Source: Chitinasiproducens palmae (GTDB lineage: Bacteria; Pseudomonadota; Gammaproteobacteria; Burkholderiales; Burkholderiaceae). From it: a stretch of DNA of 64,000 nt. The notes under the pieces are model-generated. The model was not told the DNA's origin and made no database searches. It worked only from the letters and a program-made list of their open reading frames with translations. The position numbers and the translations under genes were made by a program. The stretch spans positions 62,001-126,000 of the forward strand of contig NZ_FNLO01000013.1 in the NCBI RefSeq assembly GCF_900095735.1, read 5' to 3'. Below, in pieces: positions 8,724-16,688 of the stretch. How positions within the stretch are numbered: the first letter of the stretch is position 1; the number at the start of each line of letters is the position of its first letter.

Positions 8724-9452
8724 ATGCAAGACATCATCCGCGGCCTCTTGGAGGCCGCCCTTCTCGAATGTTGCCCACGCCGCCTGGTCGGCCGCTTCCG
8801 CGACGGCGCATGCATGCGCACCGCGCTCGGCCATGGCAGCGACGACCTTGCCGCCTACGTCCGGCGCGATCCCGCCGCCGGCGATCCGACACGTGTCGCG
8901 CAGGCCTGCACGTCGTTTCGCGCTGTCTTGCACTACCGGCTGGCGCGTGCCTGGCTGGATGGCTGCGACCCGGGCATCGATCGCCAGGAAGCGGAAACGC
9001 TTGCGGCCCTGCTGTCGTGCCGCGGGAAGTTGCTCTCCGGCGCAGAGATTCACCCTCACGCGCGCATCGGTCACCGCTTTGTGCTGGATCACGGCTGGGG
9101 CACCGTCATCGGGCAGACCGCTGAACTCGGCGACGATTGCTACCTGCTCGGTGGCGTCACGCTCGGCGCCGCCGGCATTGCCGACAATGCGCCTGGCCGA
9201 CGTCACCCGCAGCTCGGCAACCGCGTTGAAGTCGGCGCCTACGCGCGTGTGTTCGGTGCGGTAACGATCGGCGACGACGTCTCGATCGGACCGCATTGCG
9301 TCGTGAATCAGGACCTCGCGCCGGGCTCCGTGGTCAGGGTCAAGACCACCCTGCAGGTCACGCGTCTGCGTGGTGCGCCGTCGCGCCGCGTCGCACCGCC
9401 GGGCCGCCTGCCCGCGCCTAATCCGGCTCCCTCTCCCACCGTCGATCGATAG
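8724..9452 (+). CDS. Serine O-acetyltransferase-like hexapeptide-repeat acyltransferase (CysE family)
   Basis: A 242-residue product with an alpha-helical N-terminal half and a left-handed beta-helix C-terminal half. The catalytic His is in LDHGWGTVIGQTAELGDD at about residue 123. Further hexapeptide turns follow in CYLLGGVTLGAAG, RHPQLGNRVEVGAYARVFG and TIGDDVSIGPHCVV. CysE enzymes make O-acetyl-L-serine from serine and acetyl-CoA. The ATG is not preceded by a good ribosome site. The reading frame stays open upstream to 8256, but that stretch is Arg/His-rich and unlike CysE. It is followed after 7 nt by the tRNA-editing gene. A cysteine-synthase-fold gene downstream suggests dedicated O-acetylserine supply for a beta-substituted alanine rather than housekeeping cysteine synthesis. 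Confidence 0.82.
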   Translation: MQDIIRGLLEAALLECCPRRLVGRFRDGACMRTALGHGSDDLAAYVRRDPAAGDPTRVAQACTSFRAVLHYRLARAWLDGCDPGIDRQEAETLAALLSCRGKLLSGAEIHPHARIGHRFVLDHGWGTVIGQTAELGDDCYLLGGVTLGAAGIADNAPGRRHPQLGNRVEVGAYARVFGAVTIGDDVSIGPHCVVNQDLAPGSVVRVKTTLQVTRLRGAPSRRVAPPGRLPAPNPAPSPTVDR

Positions 9453-9459
9453 GCCCTAC

Positions 9460-10254
9460 GTGAAATTCCCTCGCACGACACTGAAACGCTGTCACCGAAC
9501 GCCATGGCTTAGCGAGTGCGGCGCCCACATCGTCAGCATTGCCGGCGACTGGCTCGAACTCGACGCCACCGTCGCCTATCCCGAAGGCGGCGGCCAGGAC
9601 GCCGACCATGGCGAGATCGTGACGCCGAACGGACAGATCCTGCGCTTCGTCGATGCACGGAAACTGTACGGCGAGCCGCTGCGCCTGCCCGACTTTCCGG
9701 ACATCCAGGTCGGCGGCATCGTTCGGCACCAGATCGCGGAAGCGGATGTGCCATTGCTCGCGTCACTGACGTCGGGCCTGCAGGTCACCGTGCGCATCGA
9801 TGCGCGCCGTCGCGCGCAGTTGTCATTGAGCCATACGGCGAGCCATCTGCTCTATCTCGGCGTTGCAGCCGTGCGACCGGAAGCGCTCGCGCGAGTGAGC
9901 GGTTGTCACATCCGCGTCGACGGGGCCCGCTTCGACTTCAACGTGTCGGAGCGGTTCTCGCCGCACGACGTGGCGTCGATCGGCGAGGTCGCCAATGGCT
10001 ACGTGTCGCGCGATAGTGCAGTGACGGTCGAGTCCTTGCCCACCCATCCCGATGCGCGCTACTGGCACTGCGAGTCAGCCACCATTCCGTGCGGCGGCAC
10101 GCACCTGCCGCGCACCGGCGCCATCGGGCCGATGCTGGTGCGCCGCAAGGCGATGGGGCGCGGCAAGGAACGCCTGTCGTGTGCGTTCCCGCACGCGCAG
10201 CTTGATTGGCAAGCCCTGTTCGAAACGTCGCACGCACTCCCGGAGGCCGGTTGA
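9460..10254 (+). CDS. Alanyl-tRNA editing domain protein (AlaX-like trans-editing hydrolase)
   Basis: A 264-residue free-standing relative of the AlaRS/ThrRS editing domain. The two zinc-binding motifs are intact: HTASH (HxxxH, residues 125-129) and CGGTH (CxxxH, residues 211-215). An N-terminal YPEGGGQDADHGEI segment matches the glycine-rich motif of medium-length AlaX proteins. Family members deacylate Ser- or Gly-tRNA(Ala) in the cytoplasm. The GTG at 9460 is inferred as start, 7 nt after the acetyltransferase stop; no ATG lies near it. Its stop overlaps the ATG of the MFS gene (TGATG). Embedded between amino-acid synthesis and transport genes, it may clear tRNAs mischarged with the cluster product. 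That role is inference. Confidence 0.85.
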   Translation: MKFPRTTLKRCHRTPWLSECGAHIVSIAGDWLELDATVAYPEGGGQDADHGEIVTPNGQILRFVDARKLYGEPLRLPDFPDIQVGGIVRHQIAEADVPLLASLTSGLQVTVRIDARRRAQLSLSHTASHLLYLGVAAVRPEALARVSGCHIRVDGARFDFNVSERFSPHDVASIGEVANGYVSRDSAVTVESLPTHPDARYWHCESATIPCGGTHLPRTGAIGPMLVRRKAMGRGKERLSCAFPHAQLDWQALFETSHALPEAG

Positions 10255-11717
10255 TGCAATACCTTCGGTGCAAGCAGATCAAGCCGCGGACACAGACGCG
10301 TCGACGGTTCCCCAGCACCAGCGCGGCGGCGGCCTGCTCCGTTCAGCCGACCAGACAAACGAGCGCAGCGGGCATGGCGACGGACGCCGCGCCACCCAGC
10401 CCTTCGGTCGATGCGGCCGCCATCGCTCCAGCCGGTGACGCAGCCCCAACGGCCAACGCCGGCCGCGGCGCGGCCAGCCCGCCGGCGGGCGGCACCGCCG
10501 GCGGGGACGGTGGCAGTCGCGCACGTCTGCCGCCGTCGACCTTCCTGCTCGCGCTGTGTCAGGCGATCAACCTGACCGCGGCCGTCCTGTCGGTGGCGGT
10601 GGCACCGCAGGCCGGCATGCGGCTGGCGCCGGATCCGGCGCTGGCCACCGTGCCCTACGGAGCACAATTTGCCGCGGTCGCGCTGATGACGTATCCGGCG
10701 GCAGTGCTGATGCGGGTGCTGGGCCGCCGACGCGGTTTTGTGCTCGGCGCAGCCCTGCTGGCGGCGGCCGGGTTGGCCGGCTATGCCGCGACCACCCATG
10801 CTTCGTTCACCGGCTTGGTCGTCGCGCACTGTCTGCTGGGCGCTTATATCGCGTTCGCCAACTTCTACCGCTTCGCCGCGCTTGATGGCTTGCCATCGGC
10901 CTTGCGTCCCCGCGCGCTGTCCTTCGTCGTCGCGGGCGGCGTCGCGGCGGCGTTCACCGGACCCTTGCTGTCGATCGGCATCGGCGAAGTCAGCGGCTAT
11001 GCGCCCGACGCGCTGTGTTATGCCGTGCTGGTGCCGTTGGCGCTGCTGACACTCGGGCTGCTCGCCCGCTGGCGCCCCGTGCCGAGCGCCGCGCCCGCAT
11101 CACCGGCGGGCGCCCCGTCGGCAGACAACGCCGACATGCGTGGCAACGCCACGCTGATCGCCCTGGCGATCGGCGCGGCGGCAAGCGCTTACCTGCTGAT
11201 GAATCTGCTGATGGTCCAGGCGACATTGGTGCTCGGCGCAGACTGCGGCGCGCCTCACGCCGCCGCGTTTGCGCTGCAGGGCCATGTTCTCGCGATGTTC
11301 GTGCCGTCGTTCTTCACCGGCCGCTTGATCGCGCGCTGTGGCTTGAGATCGGTCCTCTGCGCCGGATTCGCGCTGATAGGCGCCGCCGCGTGGCTGGGCA
11401 GTGGCAGCCTTGGCTTCGGCGCGATCGCCGCCGCACTGCTGCTGCTCGGGGTCGGCTGGAACCTGGGCTACGTCGGTGGTGGCGCACTGCTCGGCCGTTT
11501 CGCCGACACGCCGGCCTGGCATCGGCTGCAAGGCACCAATGAAGCGATCATCGCGGTTGCCGCCACCATTGGCGCGTTTGCGCCTGGCCTTCTGCAGAAC
11601 ACGCTCGGCTGGCAGCGCACCAACCTGGCCTGCCTGGCCGTCGCCGCGCTGACATGCGCGCTGGCCGCCTATGTCCTTCGTGCGCCGCGGTCGAACAGCG
11701 CCCGCGCAAGCTCGTAG
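10254..11717 (+). CDS. MFS transporter, probable exporter
   Basis: A 487-residue product with about 10-12 hydrophobic helices from residue 95 onward, including GRRRGFVLGAALLAAAGLAGY (motif-A-like loop and helix) and a second half starting near MRGNATLIALAIGAA. The first 95 residues are Ala/Gly/Pro-rich and low in complexity, so an internal start near 10374 is possible. However, a strong GGAGG site (10242-10246) seven nt before ATG 10254 supports the longer form. The start overlaps the tRNA-editing gene by 1 nt (TGATG), implying coupled translation. Sequence alone does not fix substrate or direction. In this operon an exporter of the amino-acid product would make sense. Confidence 0.8.
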   Translation: MQYLRCKQIKPRTQTRRRFPSTSAAAACSVQPTRQTSAAGMATDAAPPSPSVDAAAIAPAGDAAPTANAGRGAASPPAGGTAGGDGGSRARLPPSTFLLALCQAINLTAAVLSVAVAPQAGMRLAPDPALATVPYGAQFAAVALMTYPAAVLMRVLGRRRGFVLGAALLAAAGLAGYAATTHASFTGLVVAHCLLGAYIAFANFYRFAALDGLPSALRPRALSFVVAGGVAAAFTGPLLSIGIGEVSGYAPDALCYAVLVPLALLTLGLLARWRPVPSAAPASPAGAPSADNADMRGNATLIALAIGAAASAYLLMNLLMVQATLVLGADCGAPHAAAFALQGHVLAMFVPSFFTGRLIARCGLRSVLCAGFALIGAAAWLGSGSLGFGAIAAALLLLGVGWNLGYVGGGALLGRFADTPAWHRLQGTNEAIIAVAATIGAFAPGLLQNTLGWQRTNLACLAVAALTCALAAYVLRAPRSNSARASS

Positions 11718-11966
11718 CCGCGCTACAGATCGGCGCCTGACGCGCACGAGAACGACAAGGTTCTCGTTCGAGCGCACCGCGGCGGCGCGCGGCCGCCACC
11801 GAGCCGCACCGGCGTCAACGACGTCATTGACGTCGATTGCGTCGGTGGCGTCCGTGGTCGTCGGCGCGGCGGGCAATGTTGCTGCGTGGCAACGCCCGGC
11901 CGCCTCGATCGCATCCAGGTTTCATTCCTTCGACTGTCCATCCGTATCGCTTTGTCAACACACCGT

Positions 11967-12977
11967 ATGAACTGCCAGGCGCCGACCACGGTCGACGCTA
12001 CACCGCCGACACTGTTGCCAGAAACCACCGCGTCGACCACTGTGTCGACCACTGTGTCGACCACTGCGTCGAGCGTTCTCCGCGGCGGGCCCGCCTTGTG
12101 GCCTACCCCCTTATGCGAGGTGTCGCCCGGCCTGCTGGTCAAGTTCGAATGCAACAACCCCGGCGCAAGCCATAAATTTCGCCCCGCCCGCCACATTCTC
12201 GCCAGCGCGCTGGCGTCGGGCAGCGTCGTGCCAGGGCGCACCACGGTCATCGAAAAGACCGGCGGCAACTTCGGCCTTGGGCTGGCGTGCGCCTGCGCCG
12301 CAGCGGGTGTGGCATTGGAACTGGTGGTCGGCCTGCGCTACAGTCCACTCAAGCGTCGTGCCCTGACGCGCAGCGGCGCGATCCTGGTTGGCGACACACA
12401 ACTGCGCGAGGGCGCTTCGCCGGCCGAAGTCGTCGCACAGCGCTTGCAGGCAGCGCAGTGCGAGGGCGCGCGGGACTACTTCTGGACCGATCAATTCTCG
12501 AACCCGCTCAACGTTGCGGCATATGAAACCAGCACCGCTCCCGAGATCGCGACGCAACTCGCGTCCTTCCCGGGCGTGCGCCGACTCGTGCTGGTCGCTT
12601 GCGCGGGCACCGGTGCCAGTCTCGCAGGCATCGTCCGCGGCCTGAACAGGCACTGCCTGATGGATGTGATCCTGATCGAACCGCGTGGCTGCGATGCCCG
12701 TGGCGGGATATTTGTCGATCACCCGTTCGAAGGCATGTCGGTCGGCGTGCCGCCGCCATTCCTCGACTGGAACGGCATCGACCGTGTCGCCAGCGTCGAA
12801 GTCGACGCAGCGCTCGCCGCCCAGCGGGATTTCGTGGCGCGGACGGGCTATCTGGTCGGCATGACGACAGCCGCCTGTCTGTCTGTCGCCGCGCCCCTCG
12901 CGCGCCAGCTGCCTGCCGACACACGGGCCCTGGTCATCGCCTACGACCACGGCATGTGGTATCTCGAATCGGACTGA
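11967..12977 (+). CDS. Cysteine synthase-fold PLP-dependent enzyme (beta-substituting, divergent)
   Basis: A 336-residue fold-type II PLP enzyme. The PLP lysine is in NNPGASHKFRPA (Lys70). The phosphate-binding loop equivalent is EKTGGNFG. QFSNPLNVAAYETSTAPEI matches the QF-NP---AH---T-PEI stretch of O-acetylserine sulfhydrylases, CAGTGASLAGIVRG the GxGTGGT loop, and the C-terminus YDHGMWYLES the D-GERYLS end. It is clearly divergent from housekeeping CysK (Lys in SHKF rather than SIKDR; EKTGGN rather than TSGNTG), suggesting a different nucleophile. Residues 22-33 include an STTV repeat encoded by three 12-bp units (12032-12067). The start is uncertain; 11967 lacks a good ribosome site. A 250-nt gap separates it from the MFS gene. 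Confidence 0.82.
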   Translation: MNCQAPTTVDATPPTLLPETTASTTVSTTVSTTASSVLRGGPALWPTPLCEVSPGLLVKFECNNPGASHKFRPARHILASALASGSVVPGRTTVIEKTGGNFGLGLACACAAAGVALELVVGLRYSPLKRRALTRSGAILVGDTQLREGASPAEVVAQRLQAAQCEGARDYFWTDQFSNPLNVAAYETSTAPEIATQLASFPGVRRLVLVACAGTGASLAGIVRGLNRHCLMDVILIEPRGCDARGGIFVDHPFEGMSVGVPPPFLDWNGIDRVASVEVDAALAAQRDFVARTGYLVGMTTAACLSVAAPLARQLPADTRALVIAYDHGMWYLESD

Positions 12978-13040
12978 CACGGGGCGGCAGTCAAGCGGAC
13001 ACACTGGCAGACCCGCAAAACACCGAGCCGTGGCCGGCCC

Positions 13041-13643
13041 TCAGTTGCGTCTCGCAACCATCACTGCGCATGCCGCGATCAAGCCGGCCGCCGCGCGGTT
13101 GACGCGGCGCAGGTGACGGGGCTGCGTCACGTACTTCCTGGCGCGCAACGCGGCACCGAGATAAAGCGACTGCACCGACAGATCCAGCACGACGCCGAGC
13201 GCGACGATGAACAGCGCCTCCCCTGGCGACAGTGCGGTCAGGTCGAAAGCTTGCGGCAACACCGCGCCGAAGAACAGTACGGCCTTCGGATTGCCCAGTG
13301 TCAAGAGCAGTCCGGCAAGGAAGCCGCTGGGTCGCCGCCCGGCGCCGTCGTCCACGTCCGTGGGACGGGTCCACAGCTGCCACGCAACGAACAGCAGATA
13401 GAACACGCCGAGCCACTTCACGATCACGAACGCCTCGTGGAAGCGCATCGCCAGCGCCGCCATGCCGAAGATCGCAGCACTGAGCCAGACGGCATTGCCG
13501 CTGACCATGCCGGCCACGAACGGATAGGCCGCCGAGCGCCCGCGCGCCAGCACGTGCGCGACCATCGATCCCTGCGCCGCGCCCGGCAGCGCCGAGGCGA
13601 TTAGAAACGGGACGACGAACAGCCCGAGATGGCTCCACATCAT
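13041..13643 (-). CDS. LysE family translocator (amino acid exporter)
   Basis: A 200-residue inner-membrane protein with about six hydrophobic segments. It carries the signature LLTLGNPKAVLFFGAVLPQ near residues 110-130 and an N-terminal PGAAQGSMVAHVLARGR loop of the LysE/RhtB superfamily. Family members export amino acids such as lysine, threonine, homoserine or cysteine derivatives. It is convergent with the PLP enzyme (63-nt gap), so it is a separate transcription unit but close enough to belong functionally to the amino-acid cluster. A second ATG one codon in (13640) is equally possible as start. A GGAG motif lies about 10 nt upstream. Confidence 0.88.
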   Translation of the reverse strand: MMWSHLGLFVVPFLIASALPGAAQGSMVAHVLARGRSAAYPFVAGMVSGNAVWLSAAIFGMAALAMRFHEAFVIVKWLGVFYLLFVAWQLWTRPTDVDDGAGRRPSGFLAGLLLTLGNPKAVLFFGAVLPQAFDLTALSPGEALFIVALGVVLDLSVQSLYLGAALRARKYVTQPRHLRRVNRAAAGLIAACAVMVARRN

Positions 13644-14237
13644 GAGGACGGTGCTCCAGAACGCGATGGAACCGGCAGTATGTCGCGTCTGGCGATCCGC
13701 GTCGATGCAATCGGCGGCAGTCGCGATCGCGCGTGGCGGCGGCGTGCGGCGGCGGCATCGGGCGACCGCATTGGGGTGGCTGCATCACTCGACTGCATGC
13801 GACAACTGCGCCCGGCAATGGCGTGCGGGAACCGCCGGTTCGGCCGGGACAACCGCTGCGGTGTGCGCCCCTTCTCCGCGCGAATGTCTTGGCACCGCAT
13901 CGCGGCGCACGCGTGGTGCGCATGCCCCGCCACCGAGGTCCAGGCGGTGCTCGGACGGGGCCGGGCGGTGCTCGCGCGACCGCAGGCGCCGCGAGGAGAC
14001 GCAGCATCGCCGCGCTTCGCGCTTCGCGCATCGGCGGCGCATGGGCAGCGCATCGGCAGCGCATGACCGTCGATGACGCCAAGCAAGCGATCCTCCTTTG
14101 ACACCCTGCATCCGACTGTCGCGACTCGCCGTTTGATGGCTGAGCGCTCAGCCGGCAAGCCGGCGACGAAGGAATTCACACCCGCTCCGCCATGCCGTCA
14201 CGATTCGACACGCATCGACCCTTATGGCGCGCCGGGC
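13644..14237. other. 594-nt gap, no gene seen
   Basis: The region lies upstream of the LysE-type gene and downstream of the next AraC gene. It is very GC-rich and open in several frames, but none of the translations has recognisable motifs. Short direct repeats of GCGCTTC and GCAGCGCAT occur at about 14008-14066. The promoter of the LysE-type gene should lie near its right-hand start at 13643. Confidence 0.6.
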
Positions 14238-15263
14238 TCAGCGGCGCAATTCGCCCAGCCCCTTTCCCGTCCAGCGCTTGACCGCACGGCGGAAATTCGC
14301 CGCGTCGCTGAAGCCGAGCAGCGTGGCAATATCGTCGCTGCTCATCTTCGTGGTCCTCAGCCATTCCAGCGCAAGCGAGCGCCGTACGTCATCGACAATT
14401 GCGAGGAAAGACGTGCCCTCCGCCAGCAGGCGCCGTCGCAAGGTCCGCGCGGTCATGTGCATTGCATCGGCCACCGCGTCCATGCTCGGGAAAACCCCGG
14501 GTGTGCCCATCAGCATCTGATAGATTTCGCCCGCGATGCCGCTGGCCGTCTTCTCCTGTCCGATCAGGCGATCGCATGTCTCTTGCAGCAGCGACGCGCT
14601 GATCCGGTGCGCAAGTTGCGGCTTGCGTTCCAGAATCTCGCTGTCGTACACGAGTTCGCATTGCGCTTGGTCGAAGAAGCACGGACAGCCGAGGTAGTCC
14701 GGATACAGGTCCGCGTGAGGCGGCGCCGCGTAAGAGAAGCACGCCTTGAGCGGCGGGCACACGCCGCCCGCGACGTCCTGCAAGTGCGTCACGTGCTGCG
14801 TGTATTGCTGCTCGATGATGAATTCGCGCAGTTCCCGTGACGGACTGGTGACCAGCGCATCCGGGAAGGTCCACACCATCCGATCCGGATATTCGGTCCA
14901 CTCGATCGCGACAGTCGGCGTCGCGAGCCGGTGATACTTGGCGCCGAGTCGGAAGTAGTCGCGCAGCGACAGACACGACATCAGCGCGTAGCCGTACATG
15001 CCGTAGGCGGCCAGATGCAGGCGCTGGCCGACCTTGAACGGCGTCGCAGGCTCGCACCCGAGCGATACCGCGTTGCGACAGACGGTTGCGTACTGCCCGA
15101 TCGACGTGAGCGTCGACGCTTCCTGCAGCGCCTCGACGGTCACCCCCGAGCCGCGCAGGCTGTCCGCGGGCGCAATGCCCTGCTCGCCGAGCACTTCGAC
15201 GAGCGCCGCAATCTTGTAGGGCGCATACATGCGCTCGTTCAGCGGTGGACGGTTGGCTGCCAT
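14238..15263 (-). CDS. AraC family transcriptional regulator with Arabinose_bd-type N-terminal domain (OruR-like)
   Basis: A 341-residue regulator. The N-terminal 200 residues match the AraC N-terminal domain found in OruR/ArgR-type activators (GMYGYALMSCLSLRDYFRLGAKYH near residue 90; FSYAAPPH and PCFFDQAQCELVY further on). The C-terminal helix-turn-helix pair includes DAVADAMHMTARTLRRRLLAEGTSF and DDIATLLGFSDAANFRRAVKRWTG. It is divergent from the beta-keto acid cleavage operon starting at 15702, with a 438-nt region between them that contains an inverted repeat, and is its likely activator. Confidence 0.9.
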   Translation of the reverse strand: MAANRPPLNERMYAPYKIAALVEVLGEQGIAPADSLRGSGVTVEALQEASTLTSIGQYATVCRNAVSLGCEPATPFKVGQRLHLAAYGMYGYALMSCLSLRDYFRLGAKYHRLATPTVAIEWTEYPDRMVWTFPDALVTSPSRELREFIIEQQYTQHVTHLQDVAGGVCPPLKACFSYAAPPHADLYPDYLGCPCFFDQAQCELVYDSEILERKPQLAHRISASLLQETCDRLIGQEKTASGIAGEIYQMLMGTPGVFPSMDAVADAMHMTARTLRRRLLAEGTSFLAIVDDVRRSLALEWLRTTKMSSDDIATLLGFSDAANFRRAVKRWTGKGLGELRR

Positions 15264-15300
15264 GAAGCCGTTCTTATGTCCTCGCAGGACTTGTACGTGT

Positions 15301-15318
15301 CCGGAAATGACCTTCCGG
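15301..15318. promoter_or_regulatory. Inverted repeat in the AraC / beta-keto acid cleavage intergenic region
   Basis: CCGGAA-ATGACC-TTCCGG is a perfect 6-bp dyad with a 6-nt spacer. It sits 38 nt upstream of the AraC start within the 438-nt divergent region 15264-15701. It is a candidate operator for autoregulation or for the divergent operon. The rest of this region shows no gene. It has several GCGCCACA-like direct repeats near 15356-15400, which could be further binding sites. Confidence 0.35.
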
Positions 15319-15701
15319 CGCGGATGTTATCTCAATACCATCGTCGTCACAAGGCGCCGAAACCCGTCACGGCGCGCCACAGGGCGCCACAAAGCGCCAG
15401 AACGCGTCCCATGGCAGCCTCGCATGGCCGCGCAGGCGCCCGCGGGCCTTCGCGCGCCTGTGCCCGAATGCCGTCGGGCACGGCCCTGCATCGTCAGCCT
15501 GAGAGGCAGGCACTGCAACGCTGCACGGCCGCGCGCGTGGTCCGCCCGGTGCGGACCCCGCGACGAGGCAACGGTACCGCGGCAAGGGCGCATCGAACAG
15601 CGCGGCGGTGCACACACGAAGCCACGCGCGGCGCAACAAGAAGCGGGCCGGCCAGCCGACACGGCCGCCAGCGCCCGCCGCAAACCACTACAGGAGAGAC
15701 C

Positions 15702-16640
15702 ATGAACACACCGGGCCACAAGGTCATCATTTCGTGCGCGATCACCGGCGCGACGCACGTGCCGACCATGTCGGAACACCTGCCGCTCACACCCGCGCAG
15801 ATTCGCGACCAGGCGATCGACGCGGCGCACGCCGGTGCCGCGATCATCCATCTCCACGCGCGCGAGCCAGCGGACGGACGGCCCACGCCGTCTCCCGAGG
15901 TGTTCGCTCAATTCGTGCCCGCGATCGCGGAGGCGACCGACGCCGTGATCAACATCACGACGGGAGGCAGCACACGCATGACGCTCGAAGACCGCCTTGC
16001 CTATCCACTGCAGGCCGCCCCGGAACTCTGTTCGCTCAACATGGGCTCGATGAATTTCTCGATTCATCCGGTCGCGTCGCGCATCTCGTCGTGGCGCTAT
16101 CCATGGGAGAAAGACTATGTCGAGGGCATGGAAGACATGATCTTCCGCAACACCTTCAAGGACATCAAGCGCATCCTGCAGGACCTGGGTGGCAAGGGTA
16201 CCCGCTTCGAATTCGAGTGTTACGACCTGGGCCATCTGTACAACCTCGCCCACTTTGTCGACCAGGGGCTGATCAAGCCGCCCTTTTTCATCCAGTCGGT
16301 ATTCGGCATTCTCGGCGGCATGGGCGCGGATCCGGAGAACATGATCACGATGCGCACCACGGCCGACCGCCTGTTCGGGCGCGACAATTACCAGTTCTCC
16401 GTGCTTGGCGCGGGTCGGCATCAGATGCGGCTGGTCACGATGAGCGCCATCCTCGGTGGCAACGTGCGCGTCGGTCTGGAGGACAGCGTCTACATCGCCA
16501 AGGGAGTCAAGGCCGAGTCCAATGCGCAACAGGTCGCAAAGGTTCGCCGCATCCTGGCAGACCTGTCCTTCGAGATCGCGACGCCCGCCGAGGCGCGCGC
16601 CATGTTGGCGTTGAAGGGCAGAGACAGCGTCACGCTCTGA
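15702..16640 (+). CDS. Beta-keto acid cleavage enzyme (BKACE, DUF849 family)
   Basis: A 312-residue TIM-barrel enzyme of the BKACE family. The zinc-binding HxH is in AAIIHLHARE (about His47/His49). INITTGGS near residue 83, SLNMGSMNF near 110, FECYDLGHL near 170 and VRVGLEDSVY near 255 are all family signatures. BKACEs condense a beta-keto acid with acetyl-CoA to give acetoacetate and a new acyl-CoA. A CAGGAGAG ribosome site precedes ATG 15702. The gene is followed on the same strand by an ACS-type carrier and two SDRs, which suggests import of a 3-hydroxy acid, oxidation to the beta-keto acid and cleavage. The specific substrate cannot be assigned. Confidence 0.92.
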   Translation: MNTPGHKVIISCAITGATHVPTMSEHLPLTPAQIRDQAIDAAHAGAAIIHLHAREPADGRPTPSPEVFAQFVPAIAEATDAVINITTGGSTRMTLEDRLAYPLQAAPELCSLNMGSMNFSIHPVASRISSWRYPWEKDYVEGMEDMIFRNTFKDIKRILQDLGGKGTRFEFECYDLGHLYNLAHFVDQGLIKPPFFIQSVFGILGGMGADPENMITMRTTADRLFGRDNYQFSVLGAGRHQMRLVTMSAILGGNVRVGLEDSVYIAKGVKAESNAQQVAKVRRILADLSFEIATPAEARAMLALKGRDSVTL

Positions 16641-16688
16641 GCGTGCGGCCAGTCCAGATCAAAAGAACGAAGACCCAACGGAGACATC

